This document shows positions 25,401 to 40,400 of a DNA stretch of 64,000 nt, piece by piece. Origin of the DNA: Ceriagrion tenellum. Its lineage: Eukaryota; Arthropoda; Insecta; Odonata; Coenagrionidae. Each line of letters starts with the position of its first letter. The first letter of the stretch is position 1. The notes beneath the pieces were generated by a model. That model saw only the letters and a program-made list of their open reading frames with translations. It ran no database searches and was not told the origin of the DNA. Both the position numbers and the translations under genes were made by a program. Where the stretch lies: the NCBI GenBank assembly GCA_963169105.1, contig OY720636.1, positions 73,396,123 to 73,460,122 of the forward strand, given 5' to 3'.

Positions 25401-28400
25401 TGATACAATCAACCGGTTATGTAACAAATAAATAGTGAATTCCTCCATTTGGGAAGACATGAGAAAATTCTATTTGCACATTTCACTATAGCATGTACAA
25501 TCTTAAGCTCAGGACTGAAAGTGATTTCACCATGTTGAATATTTCACTATTTCACATTGTCAAAGATTAAACTTCTAAAAACCTTTAATGACAGCGGGAC
25601 ACCTATTTCAATTACATTGGATCAAAATTTTGCTATATGGTGTTTAACCATTACGAGACTATATTTTGACCTGGTCTAGGCCAGATGGTGCATGCCCTAA
25701 GGAAAATTTCACTATCAGTCTTTCAGGATAAATTTAAATATTTATTGGAATGATGTTGGAAGGGTATACTAATCATAGCTGAGTTGTTTATAATTAATAA
25801 ATTAAATCATATCTGCCAGAACTGTCAAATGGTAGGAGGGAGAAAATGATGGTGGGTGAACACTGCTCTCAAGGCCTTATTTTATCAACAGCAGTGTCTG
25901 AAGTAGTTGCTACCCATCCTGACATCATGAACTTCTTATCTTTACCCTGCCCTAAGCCATCTATAAATTGAATGGATAGAAGCACAAGTGGCTCTAACCT
26001 CGCCTATTGTGCACAGCATTGATATGTGATGAATATAATTTTGACTTGAGTGTCTTATATCCTCAAAAATCCAGAAAGGGAGTGTGCTTTTGACTAATTT
26101 TACTCATTCATCAAATAATTATAAAGAACTCAAATAAAGCAATGCATTCAGTTGTCTCATTTTATCTGTAGCTATTTTAAACAAGCATTCAATCTTATTA
26201 GATAACTGGTCATTAAAATAATGTGATTGCTAAGAATGGTTAACATGTCAATGTGATTTGATATTCTTAAAAGCCGAGCAAAGTGATTTTCAACACTTTA
26301 AAATCCCATTTTTTTAACCAGTGTGGTCAGTTATTGGCAAATGTAATCCTTCTACTGAAATGACTTAATAGTGTATCGAATTTTTATTTGTTGTTTAACT
26401 AATCTGAAGATTTTATCGTACTCTCAGGGGGAGGTGGAGGCGTAGGTGGAATGACTGGCATGAGTGGAGGATTCTCTTCTCTGGGAGGGAGCCAGCCTAA
26501 CTATGCCAACATTTGCACTGCATTAGATCTCCTCACGTTCTTAGTATCTGTTCTTCGTAAGGAACAAATTCTTGTCACATTCCGTCCTCTTCAAAGGGGA
26601 ATATCTGCATGTATGACATGCCCAAATTTAAAGGTAAATTTTGGAGCTAAGAAATTATTTATTTATTACTTCCTATCAAGATTATCATCTTATTATGAAA
26701 TCCATTGATATATAACCATTTACATTCATGTTTACAGGTCATCAAGTTAGTTCATGGTCTTCTTACAAAGTTAATGAGTATTTTCCCAACAGAAGTAACT
26801 AATTCCCCTGTTGCCTCTCGATTTGAAGAGCTGGAATGTTTGTATGCATGTGTGAACAAAGTTGTGCTAGAAGGACTGAGCAGTTATGAAAAGAGTCCTT
26901 CTGGTGGTAATATACCTGGAAGTGCATCCTCATCAGCTGCAAATGCCTCTGGGAGTGTTGTTACTGCCATGTCAGTAGGAGCAAGCCAAGGTGCTGTGGG
27001 ATCAATAGGTAATTAACATTTTTTATTTTCTTTGTTTATATCTTGATGCAGGTGAATCTTGTTCTAAATATACAGGCCTACACCATATTTTATTGGGTAA
27101 GGGCAAAGAAATTATTACAAAGTAACTTAATTGTATTGTTATTTATCTCTCAAGGAAATTCTCCAATGGAACATAAGATTAAGTCAGGAAAGGTTCTTTG
27201 ATGTTATGCATGTTAAGAAAGATTTTTATTAACACAAACCAGTGAAAAAAAAGGAATTTTATGCCATCTTCAAACATTTATACAAGTTACAATTTAAACA
27301 AGTTACAATTTAAACCAAAACAACGTTTTTCCTTTTTTGTTCTGTGGTTGTGTACCGCTATTCAAGATTAGGTATTCTAAGTACATGAGTTACTAGATTT
27401 CTATGAATTATCAAAGAAGTTTGAGGCCCTGGCCATGGGAAAAATTTGTAAAAATGGGAAAGTTAAACTCATGTAAGAGCTTGTAATTGATGCCGATGTT
27501 GCCAAAAGTTAATAGAAAAGTTAGATTATTGGCTCCTCATATTGAAAATGTCAATATTTCCCAAATATGACCTTTAGATTGGCATTTATTGCGGTCACTG
27601 TTCTGAGTTGTGAGAGTATTATATGGTGCTAACTTAGAATCTCGATGTGCTTCATTTTTAACATTTATCATTGTTACTGTCTAATATGTTGCCAGACATC
27701 TTTTTGTGTCTTAGTCCTCCTTTGTGAAAAAGCCATAAGAATCAAAGACTGTTAGGTCACAGCCAAGACTGAGTTTCAGCAGCATTACCTTTTATATTAA
27801 TGTTCTTAAACTTTCCTATTGTTCAGCATAATCTTGGGATCGAATTATTTATTATTTGGTATTATTCTTTATGTAGTTAATGCTTCAAATATTGCTATTT
27901 CGATAGTGCTTGAATTTCCTTAATCAAATTTAGATTGTTAATTGGGGAGTTGGTGTAATTGAGTCTTTTGCTTGCAAATTTTTTCGATTTATTAAATTAC
28001 ATCAATGGAATCTAGAATGCTCTCTGGTATTTGATCTACATTCTCATGTCAGAATTTGAGTTTGATATATGATATTGATTGGTTCTGTACTGTGGAGTTT
28101 TAAAACATCTTATTCTTCTCACAAGTTGACAAGATTTGCTTGCTTTTACCTTTGAATGGCAGAGGATATTGTTGGATCAATTTGGTAAATTTGTAGGTGA
28201 TGATTTTTGGGTATTCTTCAGGAAGGAAAAATCTGGCAGAGTTCTCTCTTTTTAAAAACTGAGCCCTGAGTCACCCTGATGACCATTTTGGTTGGTGAGG
28301 TGTGAAACTGTGGAACTTAAAATTTGTCAAAGTTTGACTGACAGAAGATAGGAATATGGATTAAAAAACAGTAAATACTGCCTGATTGGATTATCCATCA

Positions 28401-31400
28401 GTGAGACTGTGGAGGGATATCAGGTCAATGTGCAATTTCCATTTTCAGCAGAGCCTTCATAAAAATGATATACTAGACTCAGAAATGATAAGTATCCTGA
28501 AACAATCAAAACTTGAGTTTAAAATTGTGCAATTCTACGTGGTGCAGTCTTGTCCCTGAACGTTGTGTTTGTCTAATAGGTCCTTATCCTCGGCTATAAC
28601 CTGAAATCACAAAAAGTGAACCTGTTGAAATTGAGTGTTCTCACTGTCCGTATTTGTTGCTGTGTGCCATTGTGATTGTTGCAATATTTTTTTTATGATT
28701 CTTCCAAATGCAAAAGTAGTGTTGGCATTTCATCAGAAGTGAAGAGAAGGCTTGTAGTGTTCAATATCAAGAAAAAATGCAGATTATCAATTTTATTTGA
28801 ATAGATAAAAAAAAAACTATGCCTAAAATCTGTAAACATCAGAACTAGAATGAATCATCTGCAAAGAATGAAAAATATATCCAATCTAAATTTTACTTTC
28901 AATATTTTAGTGAGATAAAATTTGGGGATGTGTATTTTGACAGTATATGTGCTGGAAATGCTTTTCATGTACTTGTATGTGCTTGAGGGTGACTGCTGTG
29001 AGCAGTGTAAATGAAAGAAAATAATCCTCACAAAAAGGAGAGATACCAGTCAGACAGCTCTTCAAGAAAGATCTCATTGATTGACCCTAAAGGGCATTGC
29101 TTTGATTTGAGGAAAGCATAGTATATTGCTCTATCCTCCAATTCTGGCCTTTCTTTCTACCCGAGAAGGAAAGAGGGACATAGTGATAAAAGGAAGTATA
29201 AGCTCTTGGCCATGTGACATGTGGTGTTAAAAGTTCTCATTTTACTGCCAGTCAGTGCTGTGAGTCAGTTATTCAGGTCAATTTCTCATTTTATGCTTAA
29301 AAAATGGATAATTAAAAAAAAACACCATAAGTAATTATACTGGGAAGGTATTTTTCTTGTGCGGTAACCTGACATCTTAAGGTAGTGCATGAATGGCAAA
29401 TAATATGTTGTCATTTATTTTTATTATCCAAAGATCATGCTCTGGTATCAGTATAGGAGTCGTCAAATAGAGTAGAGCCCACTTATAATGACCCGCTTAT
29501 AACGAAGTCCCACTTTTAACGAAGTGAAAGCCGTTCCCTGTCAAAAAAGGACCTTTCGCTATGTAAAAAATCCTGCTTTTAACGAAGGCATACTGAAATG
29601 AGTCCCGCTTATAACGAAGTTAGTCACATGGCAGATATCCTTTATATATTAAACCTCTTCTTGGCTGTTGCAAAACATTATGGCAATATCACCTTCGTGT
29701 TAAAACCTCCAGAGCTCTATCAATATCAGATAATTTACGTGCACGAATGCTCGTCCAGAAATCTACCCTAAGCACCTGAACCTGAACTCCTCTTCTCAGA
29801 CTAGACGAACACAGCAACTCCCACTCCTTTCATGCGCTGAGGAACTCCCATCCCCTCTCGCTAGTCACCCCTCCCCTTCTCTGCCTTCGGCTCCTCCCAT
29901 GCTCGTCAGTTAGTCTCTGGTGGTTTACTGCTGCATCTAGTGCCACCTAACACTTATTTACGCAATCGTTTAGATGGTCTTGTGACGTTGATCACTGTGG
30001 AGAGTGATAAAATAAGAAGAAAAGTGTTAAGTTTAAATACTAAATAAGAAATTTTTAAGGACCTAGACGACAAAATGACTAAGACCAATGTAGCAAAAAA
30101 AGTACGATATTTCACTTAGTACTTTGTCAGCAATATTAACAAATCGGGAGAAAATTGAAAAATCTAGACAGCATGTGACTTTTGGAGTTCATCGCAAATA
30201 AATCCGCCGCTCTAAATATGCAGATATTGAGGATGCTGTTATGGTATTGACGGCCGAGGGGAGCATTTCGGGCCTCATTTTCACTTTACCGGTGTTTACG
30301 TATCACTCAACTACGGGTTAACTATTATAGATATTGACTTCGAGTTTTCTTTATTTGGTTTTGAAAGACATCATTCCAAAAGACGATGCAAAAGAAAAGT
30401 TTTTATCCCTCTGGGTTAGTGAGGAAACTTACCTTAACTTTGGTTAACAAAAACTCACTTCTTAGACAGAAATTTAAAATCGAAGATGGTCAACCTCTGG
30501 TGATATCTTTCTTCTATACAATATGTGAAGAGTATCCATCATTACTCGTTTTTGAGGTCGCAATCGTAAAAATGGTGGACTCTTGCTCTCTAAAATCAAA
30601 CTATTTACCGGCACTATGGAGGTGAACCGTGCCATGACGAATTTGTTTCCCCCCTGAGGAACTCCTTCCACTGCCTCTCAAGGAGCATTGAGTCACCCTT
30701 CTTTCGCAATTCTAATATAATGTTTCAACCTGCCTTCCCTCCTCTTAAGCGAATGTAAGATGATCCCAACCACCCCCCCCAAAAACATCTGACTTAATAC
30801 TTGATTGGCCCCTGAGAAGTCCGACTAGAGTGATCTAGGGAGTAGATTACAAAAGTGTCCGGCACGGCCTCCTGTTTAGTGTTTCACTCCCCTCCTAACC
30901 CATGTTTCACTACCCTTCAGTCATACCTCGTCCCCTCTTCCCCTCCTTCACGTCTCGGAAACCCCTCCTTCTCCTCTTGGAATTGAATTGCACACTTATG
31001 ATTATTTATGAAATACAAATGTAATATTGCATAGTAAGAAATACATTCCTTTGAGTGCGACCCTCAGAAAATATGACTAAAGATTTTACCCCATCACTAT
31101 AATGTATGAATACAACCGATCGTTGTACTTCAAGGTTGAAATATGCCGCGTAAAGAAAAAAATGCATCAACTGTGTGGCTTACATATTTTCCCGGAGAGT
31201 ATTCATGAAAAAAGACGGTAGAATGAAATTTTCAGCAGTAATCTTCTTAAATTGGTATATCCATTTACCTACATTTTATTCACTTGCATTAATTAATTTT
31301 CAACTAATTATCAACTGGTAGATTAACTGTGATGAACACATTAAATCAATCACATAAGTTATCTGATAATCGTATTTCTTCTGTTGCCTCCGGTCCGACA

Positions 31401-34400
31401 ATATTATAAGCTTTGTAATGCCTATCGGAAAAGGAACGATATTTTTTTTAGCCCGGCCTTAGAATATACATAAAATGCCCCACCTAGTTCCATGAAACAA
31501 AGCAAAATCTGGCAGTTTTTAATCCTAGGGATGGGACTCCACTCACCTCGCTCGGGCAAAACTCATCCAAGAGTCGACGCCCAAGGAGACGAAATTTGAC
31601 ACCGGGTTTGTTTTCTACGGTGTTCCCCACCTCCACTTCCCCTCCATTTGCTTGCCTACTGCCCCCTTCCATGCCAAGGACCTTCCCATTCCACCCAGGT
31701 TCCATAGGGGGGACGCCAGTTGAGGAAATTCTGAAATGGAGCTTACCGTTGTCGAACATCGGCTGCTAGCCTTGATGCTGATGATTTAAATACGATGTGT
31801 GGTTTATATAATCGTAAATGTTAGTTCTCATGGAAATTGATACCCTTCAGGTAACATACTCTTTCCTTTTGTGAAAATTTCATCGTGTAAATGGGTGAAT
31901 TTCATGAAGGTATGAATATCAGACGACAAAATAACCCCTCCTCTGTTTACTATCTTAACTGTGCGAAAGATAGTTGAATTAGTATGTTCATTTAAGCGTC
32001 TCTGGTAAAACGTTCTTTAGAAGTTGGCGAAGGCGACAGACTCTGAAATGGAGAAAAAAAGCAGTTTTTTGGTCGATTTGGATGGTAGCCTTTTTCCTAA
32101 ATGCTTTCGCCTAGACACTTCTTTTCCTTTCCTGTGCGGGGTCATAAAATAATTGCCGCGATATTACAGCAGTTTGCTTGGTTCAAAGTTCAATTTTAAG
32201 TTCACAAGAGTGGGCCCACATATAACGTAGTTCGGATATAACAAAGTAAACTGCCGGCCCCCTCAACTTCGTAATAAACGGGCTCCACTGTATATGCATG
32301 TATGTTGCATTCCTAGTTAACTGCAGTTTCTGTGATCCACAGAAATTCTTTGGAAATTCAACAAATATGGGAAATGGAAGTCATACTTAATTGAGTTTAC
32401 AAATTAATAAGCATGGCAACATTTCTGTTATTCAATTAATTCATTTTTTAGAATTTTAATGAATTATAATTGTGGAGATTTGATTAATTTTACTTCTTCC
32501 CATTTCTTTAAATTTTCTCTCTTTGTTTCTCATTGTACTCCATTAATGTGCCTTGCTTTTTCCGTTTCCTTTGTTTTATGTGAATCCTCCTAATAACATT
32601 CTTAACACCTTTTACTGAAATGTTTCATGTGCTTTTCTTTTGCAGGTGGAGGTGGAAGTGTTAATGCACCTTCCTCTCTTTTTGGAACGCTTATGGTACT
32701 CAAGGCTGCATGTGCCCATAATCCCTGTTATATTGATCGTCTAATCACCTCCTTTATGAGGGTATTACAGAGAATGACAAGAGAGCATCTCAGTCCAGGT
32801 GGAGCAGATTCCAGCTTAGGTCAGTGAACTTAATGTTACTCGAGGCTAAAATTCTTATCTTCACTTATGTTCTTTCATGTTAACATTAAGGTTTTTGTGG
32901 CTTAGTCTTTAGGTTGTATTTCCTATTTGTCATTGCTTAAATGGTGCTTGGCGAGACTTTTTTTAACACTCGATAAAATCTCTTATAGCTAATGAACTTT
33001 TGGTGCTAAGTCTTGACCTAGTGAAGAACAGGGTTGGTGTAATGGGTGTTGAGATGAGGAAGGCCTTCATTGGAAATATACTGGTTGGCTTAATAGAAAA
33101 GACACCCGATGTTAAAGTTATGAAAACAATCATTAAGGTAAGTCTCATCATCTATGCAAATACATTTATAAGAATGCAGTGGTGTCTGTCTGTATGTTTG
33201 TTACTCTCCTCCTTGAAAACTACTGAACTGAGTGAGCTGACATTTTGCATGATTGAAGCACCTATAGTTAGGAATCTTATGGGACTATTGGTGTACACCC
33301 ATGCCCCCAGAATGGGCCCATCATATGTTGTAGATTATTGCTAAAATAGAATATTGCATTCTGTTAGAGACATGCTGTACATGAATTGAATCATAATACC
33401 GAAGCCCCAAATCAGGGCTCTTTATATTTTCCAAATATGAGTGAACCAATGGATTGATCAGCAAGAAGTCTTGCAAATTGGTATATTATAGGTATAGGAG
33501 GGAAATTTATAGCCCTTTGTGGAGCATGGAGAGCTTCAAAGCCTTGATTGGTGCTTGTTGAGAGAAGAACTTCTTATATTTATCACGTTGTTATATGCAA
33601 GAGGCATCTTGGGACAGCGGCATGTGTCTATAAAAAGCTGCTGGGATAAAACCTGGGGCTCAAAAATATTTTTGATCGATTCTTGAATATAATGAGACAT
33701 ATACACTTCGATTCAAAGGCGACTCGTTATCAAGCTCTAAGGGCAGGTAAGTTTAGTTTGGCTTCTGATCCTTGGAACAATTGTCTCACCAATTCCCGAG
33801 CCTGCTACAATACAAGTGAAAGCATAACGGCCAATGAACAGCTCTATCCAATGAACTGCAGGTGTCCTTTCATACAGTATATGCCGAATAAACCGGACAA
33901 ATTCTGAATCAAGTGCTGGGTTTTAACTGACGTGAAATCTAAACACTGTCTGAATGCATTTCCGTATTGTGGGAAAGATGAAGAGAGGCCATCAGATTGG
34001 GTGAATATCAGTCCTTGTCTGGCTCTCGCAGTGAGCGAACGCCCGCTCTGTCCTTGTTTGTCCGTCCATTCGCGAGATTCCCTTTCGGAGATGGTTTGCT
34101 GGAAATGAGCCATTCAACCTCGGTGACTTATAGGCTGGTGGATGTGTTATGTAGAGTGGGTGCATTCATACATTATTATCGGTGTACGAGTTATTTTCAA
34201 GTGTGAGAAGATCACAGCTGCATGTGTTTGCTGCTCCCCTCCCTTACCAAGTGATATTTCTTCTACGATTAGCAACTGCTTTGTGTGCAAAAGATCTACC
34301 CGCACTGCCCCCTTCCTTGTCTGTGGAAAGTGTTTCCATAGAAACTGCCTAAAACAACCTTTGTCCAAGGAAGACATTGAGGGCATCAAGGAGAGTGGGC

Positions 34401-37400
34401 AGACATGGAAATGTAGTGGTTGTCAGAGTGCCCACCGGCAGAGTCTTCTTGGAGTGAGTGATTCAGTGTCGAGAGAATTTTCTGAGGGCACCACATCCCT
34501 AGACGATGTGTACGCCTTAATTAAAGAAATTAAAAATGAGTTAAAGGCAACAGAGAATAATTTAGGAGACTCGATAAACAAACTCTACGATAAGTTAGAT
34601 GACAGTGTCAAAGTCATTGAAGCGCCATGGAAAAGGTTGGAAATGTGTTATGAGCAAATTTCCATTCTACAGAGTGAAAACGCACTGTTGCATAAGCCTG
34701 TGAATGAGGCCCTAGGCCGTTGCGATGAGTCGGAGGAGAGAGCTCTAGATAATAGTGTGGAAATATTCGGGGTCCCTTTTTGTGCACAGGAAAACCTGAC
34801 CCAAGTCGTATGTAAAATTGGATTTTAGTTAGGAGTGGTGATAAAAGATAAAGCTATTGACTATTGCTATGGGTATAAACCCAAGTCAAATGACAAACCA
34901 AGGGGTGTACATGTGAGGTTTGTGTCTCAATGCATCAAGGAGGACTTGCTGGCAAAGTGGAGAGTCAAGAGAAACTTCTCCACCAGGCATTTAACGATGG
35001 AAGGGACTCCACCAACCGACTCGCTGTTATACATCAATGAGTCACTGCCCCGGCATGAGGAGGCTCTTCAATGCCGCGAGGGAATCAAATAGGACTAAAA
35101 ATTATGACTTCCTATGGATACGTGGAGGGAAAATATATCTGAGAAAGGCTGAAAAACAACCCGCGAAACTGGTTTTATGTTTGGACGATATCAGTAAGCT
35201 ATAACTCTATCCTCTAATGTAATGAATACACTAAATACTAACTCTTTAAATGTTCATGAAAATTTAACTATAATTCAGCAAAATATCCATAGTTTGAGGA
35301 AGAATATTGATGTTTTCCTGCTACATTTAAATACCCTGACTTTAGTTCCTAATGTCATTATTCTAACAGAAACATGCATTCATGATTCCGAAGCTGACTT
35401 GTACACCATTCCAGGGTATAAATCCCTTGTCAAGTGTAACAATATTGCTCGTTGGAAAGGTTTAATTGTCTATCAAAGACAATAAAATGTGCTCAGATTG
35501 CTATTTTAATTTAACAACTGCTGACTGTTTATTGTTAACTATAAAATTTAGCTTTATAAAAATTGTTTTGAGTTTATATAGATATCTAAATTTCCCTGTA
35601 TCAATATTTTTAAGTGAAATTGAACCTATTTTGAAAAGTGTATAAGGAAACTTAGTAGTAGCTGGAGACATGAACATAAATACTCTTGTCTCTAATCGAG
35701 ATTCGGACTCTTATAGTAATCTGATGTGCATGTATGGGTTACAAGGATTAATTGTTGAACCAACCCGCTCAACTAAATCATCTTCCGCCTGTATTGATCA
35801 TATTTATGTTAGACTTATCAACTCACATAAATATACCTGCCTGCCTAATAAGTAATGTAATGCATATGGCCATAATGGATCACTCAATGGCAGCGCTAAA
35901 AATAGAGCTTATAAATTTGGTCACTAGTTCTGACATCAGTAAACAAAAGTGTGGTCACAACTTACGTATTGACCGGAGTAAATTTAAAGGTTTGATTAAT
36001 AACACAAACTGGGCACCCATATTAGCAGAAGAAAGTTCTTCTTAAGCCTTTTCCATGTTTATTGATGCAATTCAGCTTTGCAAAAACTTATCCAGGTACT
36101 CAGTTAAAACTGATACTTCCCATTCATCTAAATTGAAACCATGGATATGCCCAGGAACTAGTTAACAAAGTGAAAAGGAAAGAATTTCTGTTCAATAAGA
36201 CCAAAATCCACCCTAGCAATGATAGACGGAGGAAACATTTCCTTAAATTTAGAAATAAATTGCGGAAGAAAATTAGGATGGCTCTTAATTACGTAAATGT
36301 ACGGATAAAGAAAATTAGGATGGCTCTTAATCACGAACGTACGTGAACAAGTTCCAAAAATTCCACTCAAATATAAGAGAAAAATGGAACTTATTCAAAG
36401 AATTGACTGGTGAAGAAAAAACTATTAAACAAGACTTGGTACTAAAAATTGATGGAGTTATAGTAAATGATCCCTCTGTTCTTGCAAATGAGTTTAATAA
36501 ATCACGAGTGTTTTTAGTTCAGCGCAATCATTTCATGATACTCATCACAACTTACACTTAGAAGACCCTAGTTCATATACTAATGTAATGAACTCTTTCT
36601 TTATTGAACCAGTGACAGTTCATAAAATAACTGCGATAGTAAATGCCCTTCCACTAGGTAAAACTCCAGGGATAGATGGAATAGACTGTTACTCATTAAA
36701 ATGTGTAATTAAAACTATAGCGCCTATATTAGCCCATATTAAAGCTTTGAGACTGGCAAATTTCCAAATCCGTTGAAAAAAGCAGTAGTCATTCCGATAT
36801 TTGAAAAAGGTGAACGGCTCAGTATTGAAAACTACAGGCGTATTTCACTATTATCCATACTCTCTAAAGCAATTGAGAAGTTAATAAAAAATAGCCTTCT
36901 CAGCTATCTCCATAAGGTGAAATTCTTTAGTGTAAATCAGTTTGGTTTTTTAAGTGGTAAAAGCACCGAATGTGCATTAATGAATTATATGACCAATGTC
37001 TACGAAGGTGTCAATGCCAAGAAACGAGTCGGAACTATTTTTATTGACATTAAAAAAGCCTTCGATTCTTTAGACCACAAAATACTGCTACAGAAATTAG
37101 AAACGGCTGGCGTGAGAGGCATAGCTCGTGACTGGTTCCAGAGCTATTTAACTAATAGTAGTCAGTGCCTAAAGGTAAAAAATTTCTACAGTGCTTTTAG
37201 CAGCATTAACACTGGTGTACCTTAGGGATCTATTTTGGGCCCAATTTTGTTCTTAATTTATATTAATGATTTATGTGGCTATGAATTAAAAGGTAACAAC
37301 TTTCACAGATGATGTGGCTTTGAATTATATGAATTTTACTTGGGATGGAGTTGTTAATGCAATGCAGCTTGACTTATCCAGCCTATGACGCCAGTTGAAT

Positions 37401-40400
37401 TATAATGGCTTGGACTTGAATGAAAGAAAAACGCAATGTATGTTTTATGATTTATGTGACTGTTATAATCTTGATGTAAGTTTACTGCATCACACCTTGG
37501 ACTGTTCAAATGATCTTTGTAATTGCCCTGTCATTAAAACGGCAAAAGAAGTTAAATACCTGGGAGTAACCTTAGATTATCCCTTGAAATGGGATAAGCA
37601 AATTTCAAATGTATGTACTTACTTAAAGCGTATTCTCACAAAATTTTATTTTATACGTAACAAATGTCCGCTTTCTGTTCATAAAATGATTTACCATGCC
37701 TTAGTGCACTCAAAGCTGGAATATGGACTTACGTGTTGGGGCGGAGCTTATTACAGCACTTTTAAGTCAGCCTATTCCATACAGAAAAAAAATAATAAGA
37801 CTTTAATTGCAAAAAAATCGCTATGAACATTCCTGTCCTCTGTTTAATGAATTAAAAATACTCCCACTGAGGTACTTGTACTGCTATAAAGTACTGAAAA
37901 TCTTTTACCTAAGTAGTGGTTACAGTCCATCTTTATTAGGGAGTGATATCATGTTTAATTTTTGAAGAGGTTTCTGGGTCCCTACACCCAAATCTAATCT
38001 CACTATGTATAAAAGATGTTTTCTGTATATGGGGCCCAAATTGTATAATCTCCTGCCAAATAATGTCAAAGAATCTCCTATTTCAATAGGTATCAAAGAC
38101 TGATTCTAAAATGGTTGTTAACATTTGATGGTATAGAAACCTTATTGTAAAGGGTCAGTAAATTTAGTATATAATAAGTATGTTCTATTTTCAATTGCAT
38201 TTGTAGTACAATTGCCTTATTTTTGTAAGTTCTTAAGCCAGCACAGTAGTAATATTTCTCGTGTCCGCCACCTCCACCTTGAATATAATTCGGCGGTGCA
38301 TGATAGTGTTGATGACACCATCCTGGCACGCGAGAACAAATCCCTCTGTTTTGGACATGAGACCCGCGGAACGAAGGAAGGCAAACGTCAGCTCCTTCGA
38401 TAGCCTGTGCTTGTCCACTTTTCGATAGAAACATCCATGCATGGGCTTATCGCTGTGTTCCTTGAGCAAGTGTTCTGCTCGGCCTTTTCAATTTTGAGCT
38501 TAAGGACGTCTCCCTTCAACGCCAAGACGGACTTATCGTTGTCGGTACCGTCTGATGTCGGGTCAAAGTCCATACCGGTTTCGTCCGCTGCCCTCTTGGC
38601 CGCCTGGAAGAGAAACGCCCCTACTCCAGCACCTTTGTGATCTCTTACGAGAGGGCCTCTGCTTTGCTGAGGAGCTCAAAAGCAGAGGGTCTCTGCTTTT
38701 GAGCACTCCGCATGCTGTTCCAAGGAAAACTCTGTTGTGGAGACACTCCAGGCTCAACAGACCTCTACCACCTACACTGTGAGGGAGATTTGGGATGAAG
38801 ACTTCGATAGATGGTCATCATCTTTCTTGTCCCCCTGTTGAGGTTCTGTAACTCGTTGACGTTCCATTTCATGCATCCGAAGGTGTACTGCAGTGTGGGA
38901 ACCACGAACATGTTCGTGGCCAGAACCTTGTTCTTGCCAGGCTCTCAGAACTCCAGATTTTCCTGAGAGTCTGTCTGTACTTGGTGGTGACTCTCTCCTT
39001 CACTGCCGCAACCTCCTGCATTTGGCTTTGGGGGACGCCGACATATTCATAGCTGTCGTTGCCCTCTAGGTGGCGAATGACGCTCCCGTCAACGAGTTGC
39101 ACGTCTTCCTTGTTGTCCGAAAATCTTCCTCTCGTCAGGTGGATGGATGCACACTTGTCCAATCCGAACGCCATCCCTATAGCCTCACTGTGCCCCAGTA
39201 TGGTGTCTAGGGCCACGCAAAGGTCTTTTGTGTTGGAAGCATAGAGCTTCAGGTCATCCATGTAAAATAAATGTGTGACCTTGTGCTTCCTGTCACCTGG
39301 CACATCGCACATGTATCCTTTTCCTTGTCGCAGCCTTAGCGAGAGAGGTAGGAGGGAAATGCAGAACAGCAAGGGGCTCAAGCTATCGCCTGGAAAAACG
39401 CCACGGTGGTATAATACCAACTCTGTCGAGACCGACCGCTAACCAGCGGTCAGGACAAAGCACATTCTCCAGAGTGGTATCAGGCGTTGGATGCAGGACA
39501 CTACCTCTGGGTGGACTTTCATCAACTTTAACATGGCTACAATGAGCTCATGTGAAGTGGTGTCAAATGCCTTTCTGTAGTCCACCCAGGCCATTGATAG
39601 GTTGTGCTTACACTGGATGGCATCCTGGCATATGCATCTATCAATGAGCAGGTTGTCCTTACATCCCGCGATTCCACGCTTTGAACCCTTCTGCTCGTAC
39701 ACCTCCCAAACCGGCTGGACATGGTGGAGGATAAGGTCGCTCAAGATGGAGGTGAACGCCTTGTATACAGTGTTGAGGCAGGTTATAGGGCAGTAGTTCT
39801 TAGGATTGGACAAGTCTCCCTTCTTAGGTATTAGAACCATGCGTCCCTCAGTCAGCCACAGTGGAATTTCTTATCTACCCGAGAAAAAGGACATGAAGAT
39901 TCGGGTGAGATGTCGGTGGGTGGAAGTAAACTTCTTCCACTAGACGTTATTCACGGCATCCATTCCTGGAGCCAGGAAATACTTCTTGCCAGTGAAGGCC
40001 TTCTTCATGTCACTCTCTGTGACTGAAAGAGGTCCATCCACTTCGTGTAGGTGACAGTCATAAAACTTTTTAAAGAGGCCTATGGCTCGAGTGTCTCCAT
40101 TGAATGGCTTCGACGTTTCATAGATATCCTTCCAGAAACTTTCTACCTCTTTGATGGATGGCAGAGATTTGATGACAGACTGAGTGGGTCGAAAGAGATG
40201 GGACAGGTGAAGGAGGAAGGTTGAGTTCTCCTTCTCGGCCTTACTCCTCTTCAGGAGGAGAGGCGGAGTTTTCCGTCTCACCAGCGTGATCTTGGCCTCC
40301 AATTGTTCCAGTCGTTTTGCTGCTTTGTCCTCCCAAGGGGTGGGCATTTGGGGGTTGGCCATTATTTTGGCAGCAGCGTAGGCCACGCAGTTGACTGTCC

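Larger units (their letters stand above)
27009..32645. other. TRRAP intron 12
   Basis: 5.6-kb intron. A Tigger-like element occupies 29470-32290. I see nothing in 27009-29467 beyond AT-rich sequence. Confidence 0.7.
33996..38235 (+). mobile_element. CR1/Jockey-group non-LTR retrotransposon, nearly full length
   Basis: It interrupts a piggyBac pseudogene. It has a 5' region (about 33996-34140), an ORF1 with a PHD finger (34142-35206), and an ORF2 with AP-type endonuclease and reverse transcriptase (35222-38130), then a short 3' region. An ORF1 PHD finger is known in CR1-type elements, which favours that group. Several stops and frameshifts make it inactive. The exact ends are uncertain by tens of bases. 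Confidence 0.82.

Noticed and set aside
33160..33345. CTGTCTGTCTGTATGTTTG region after exon 14 as a repeat end
   Set aside because: Suggestive of retroelement 3' repeats but without any second anchor; left as intron.
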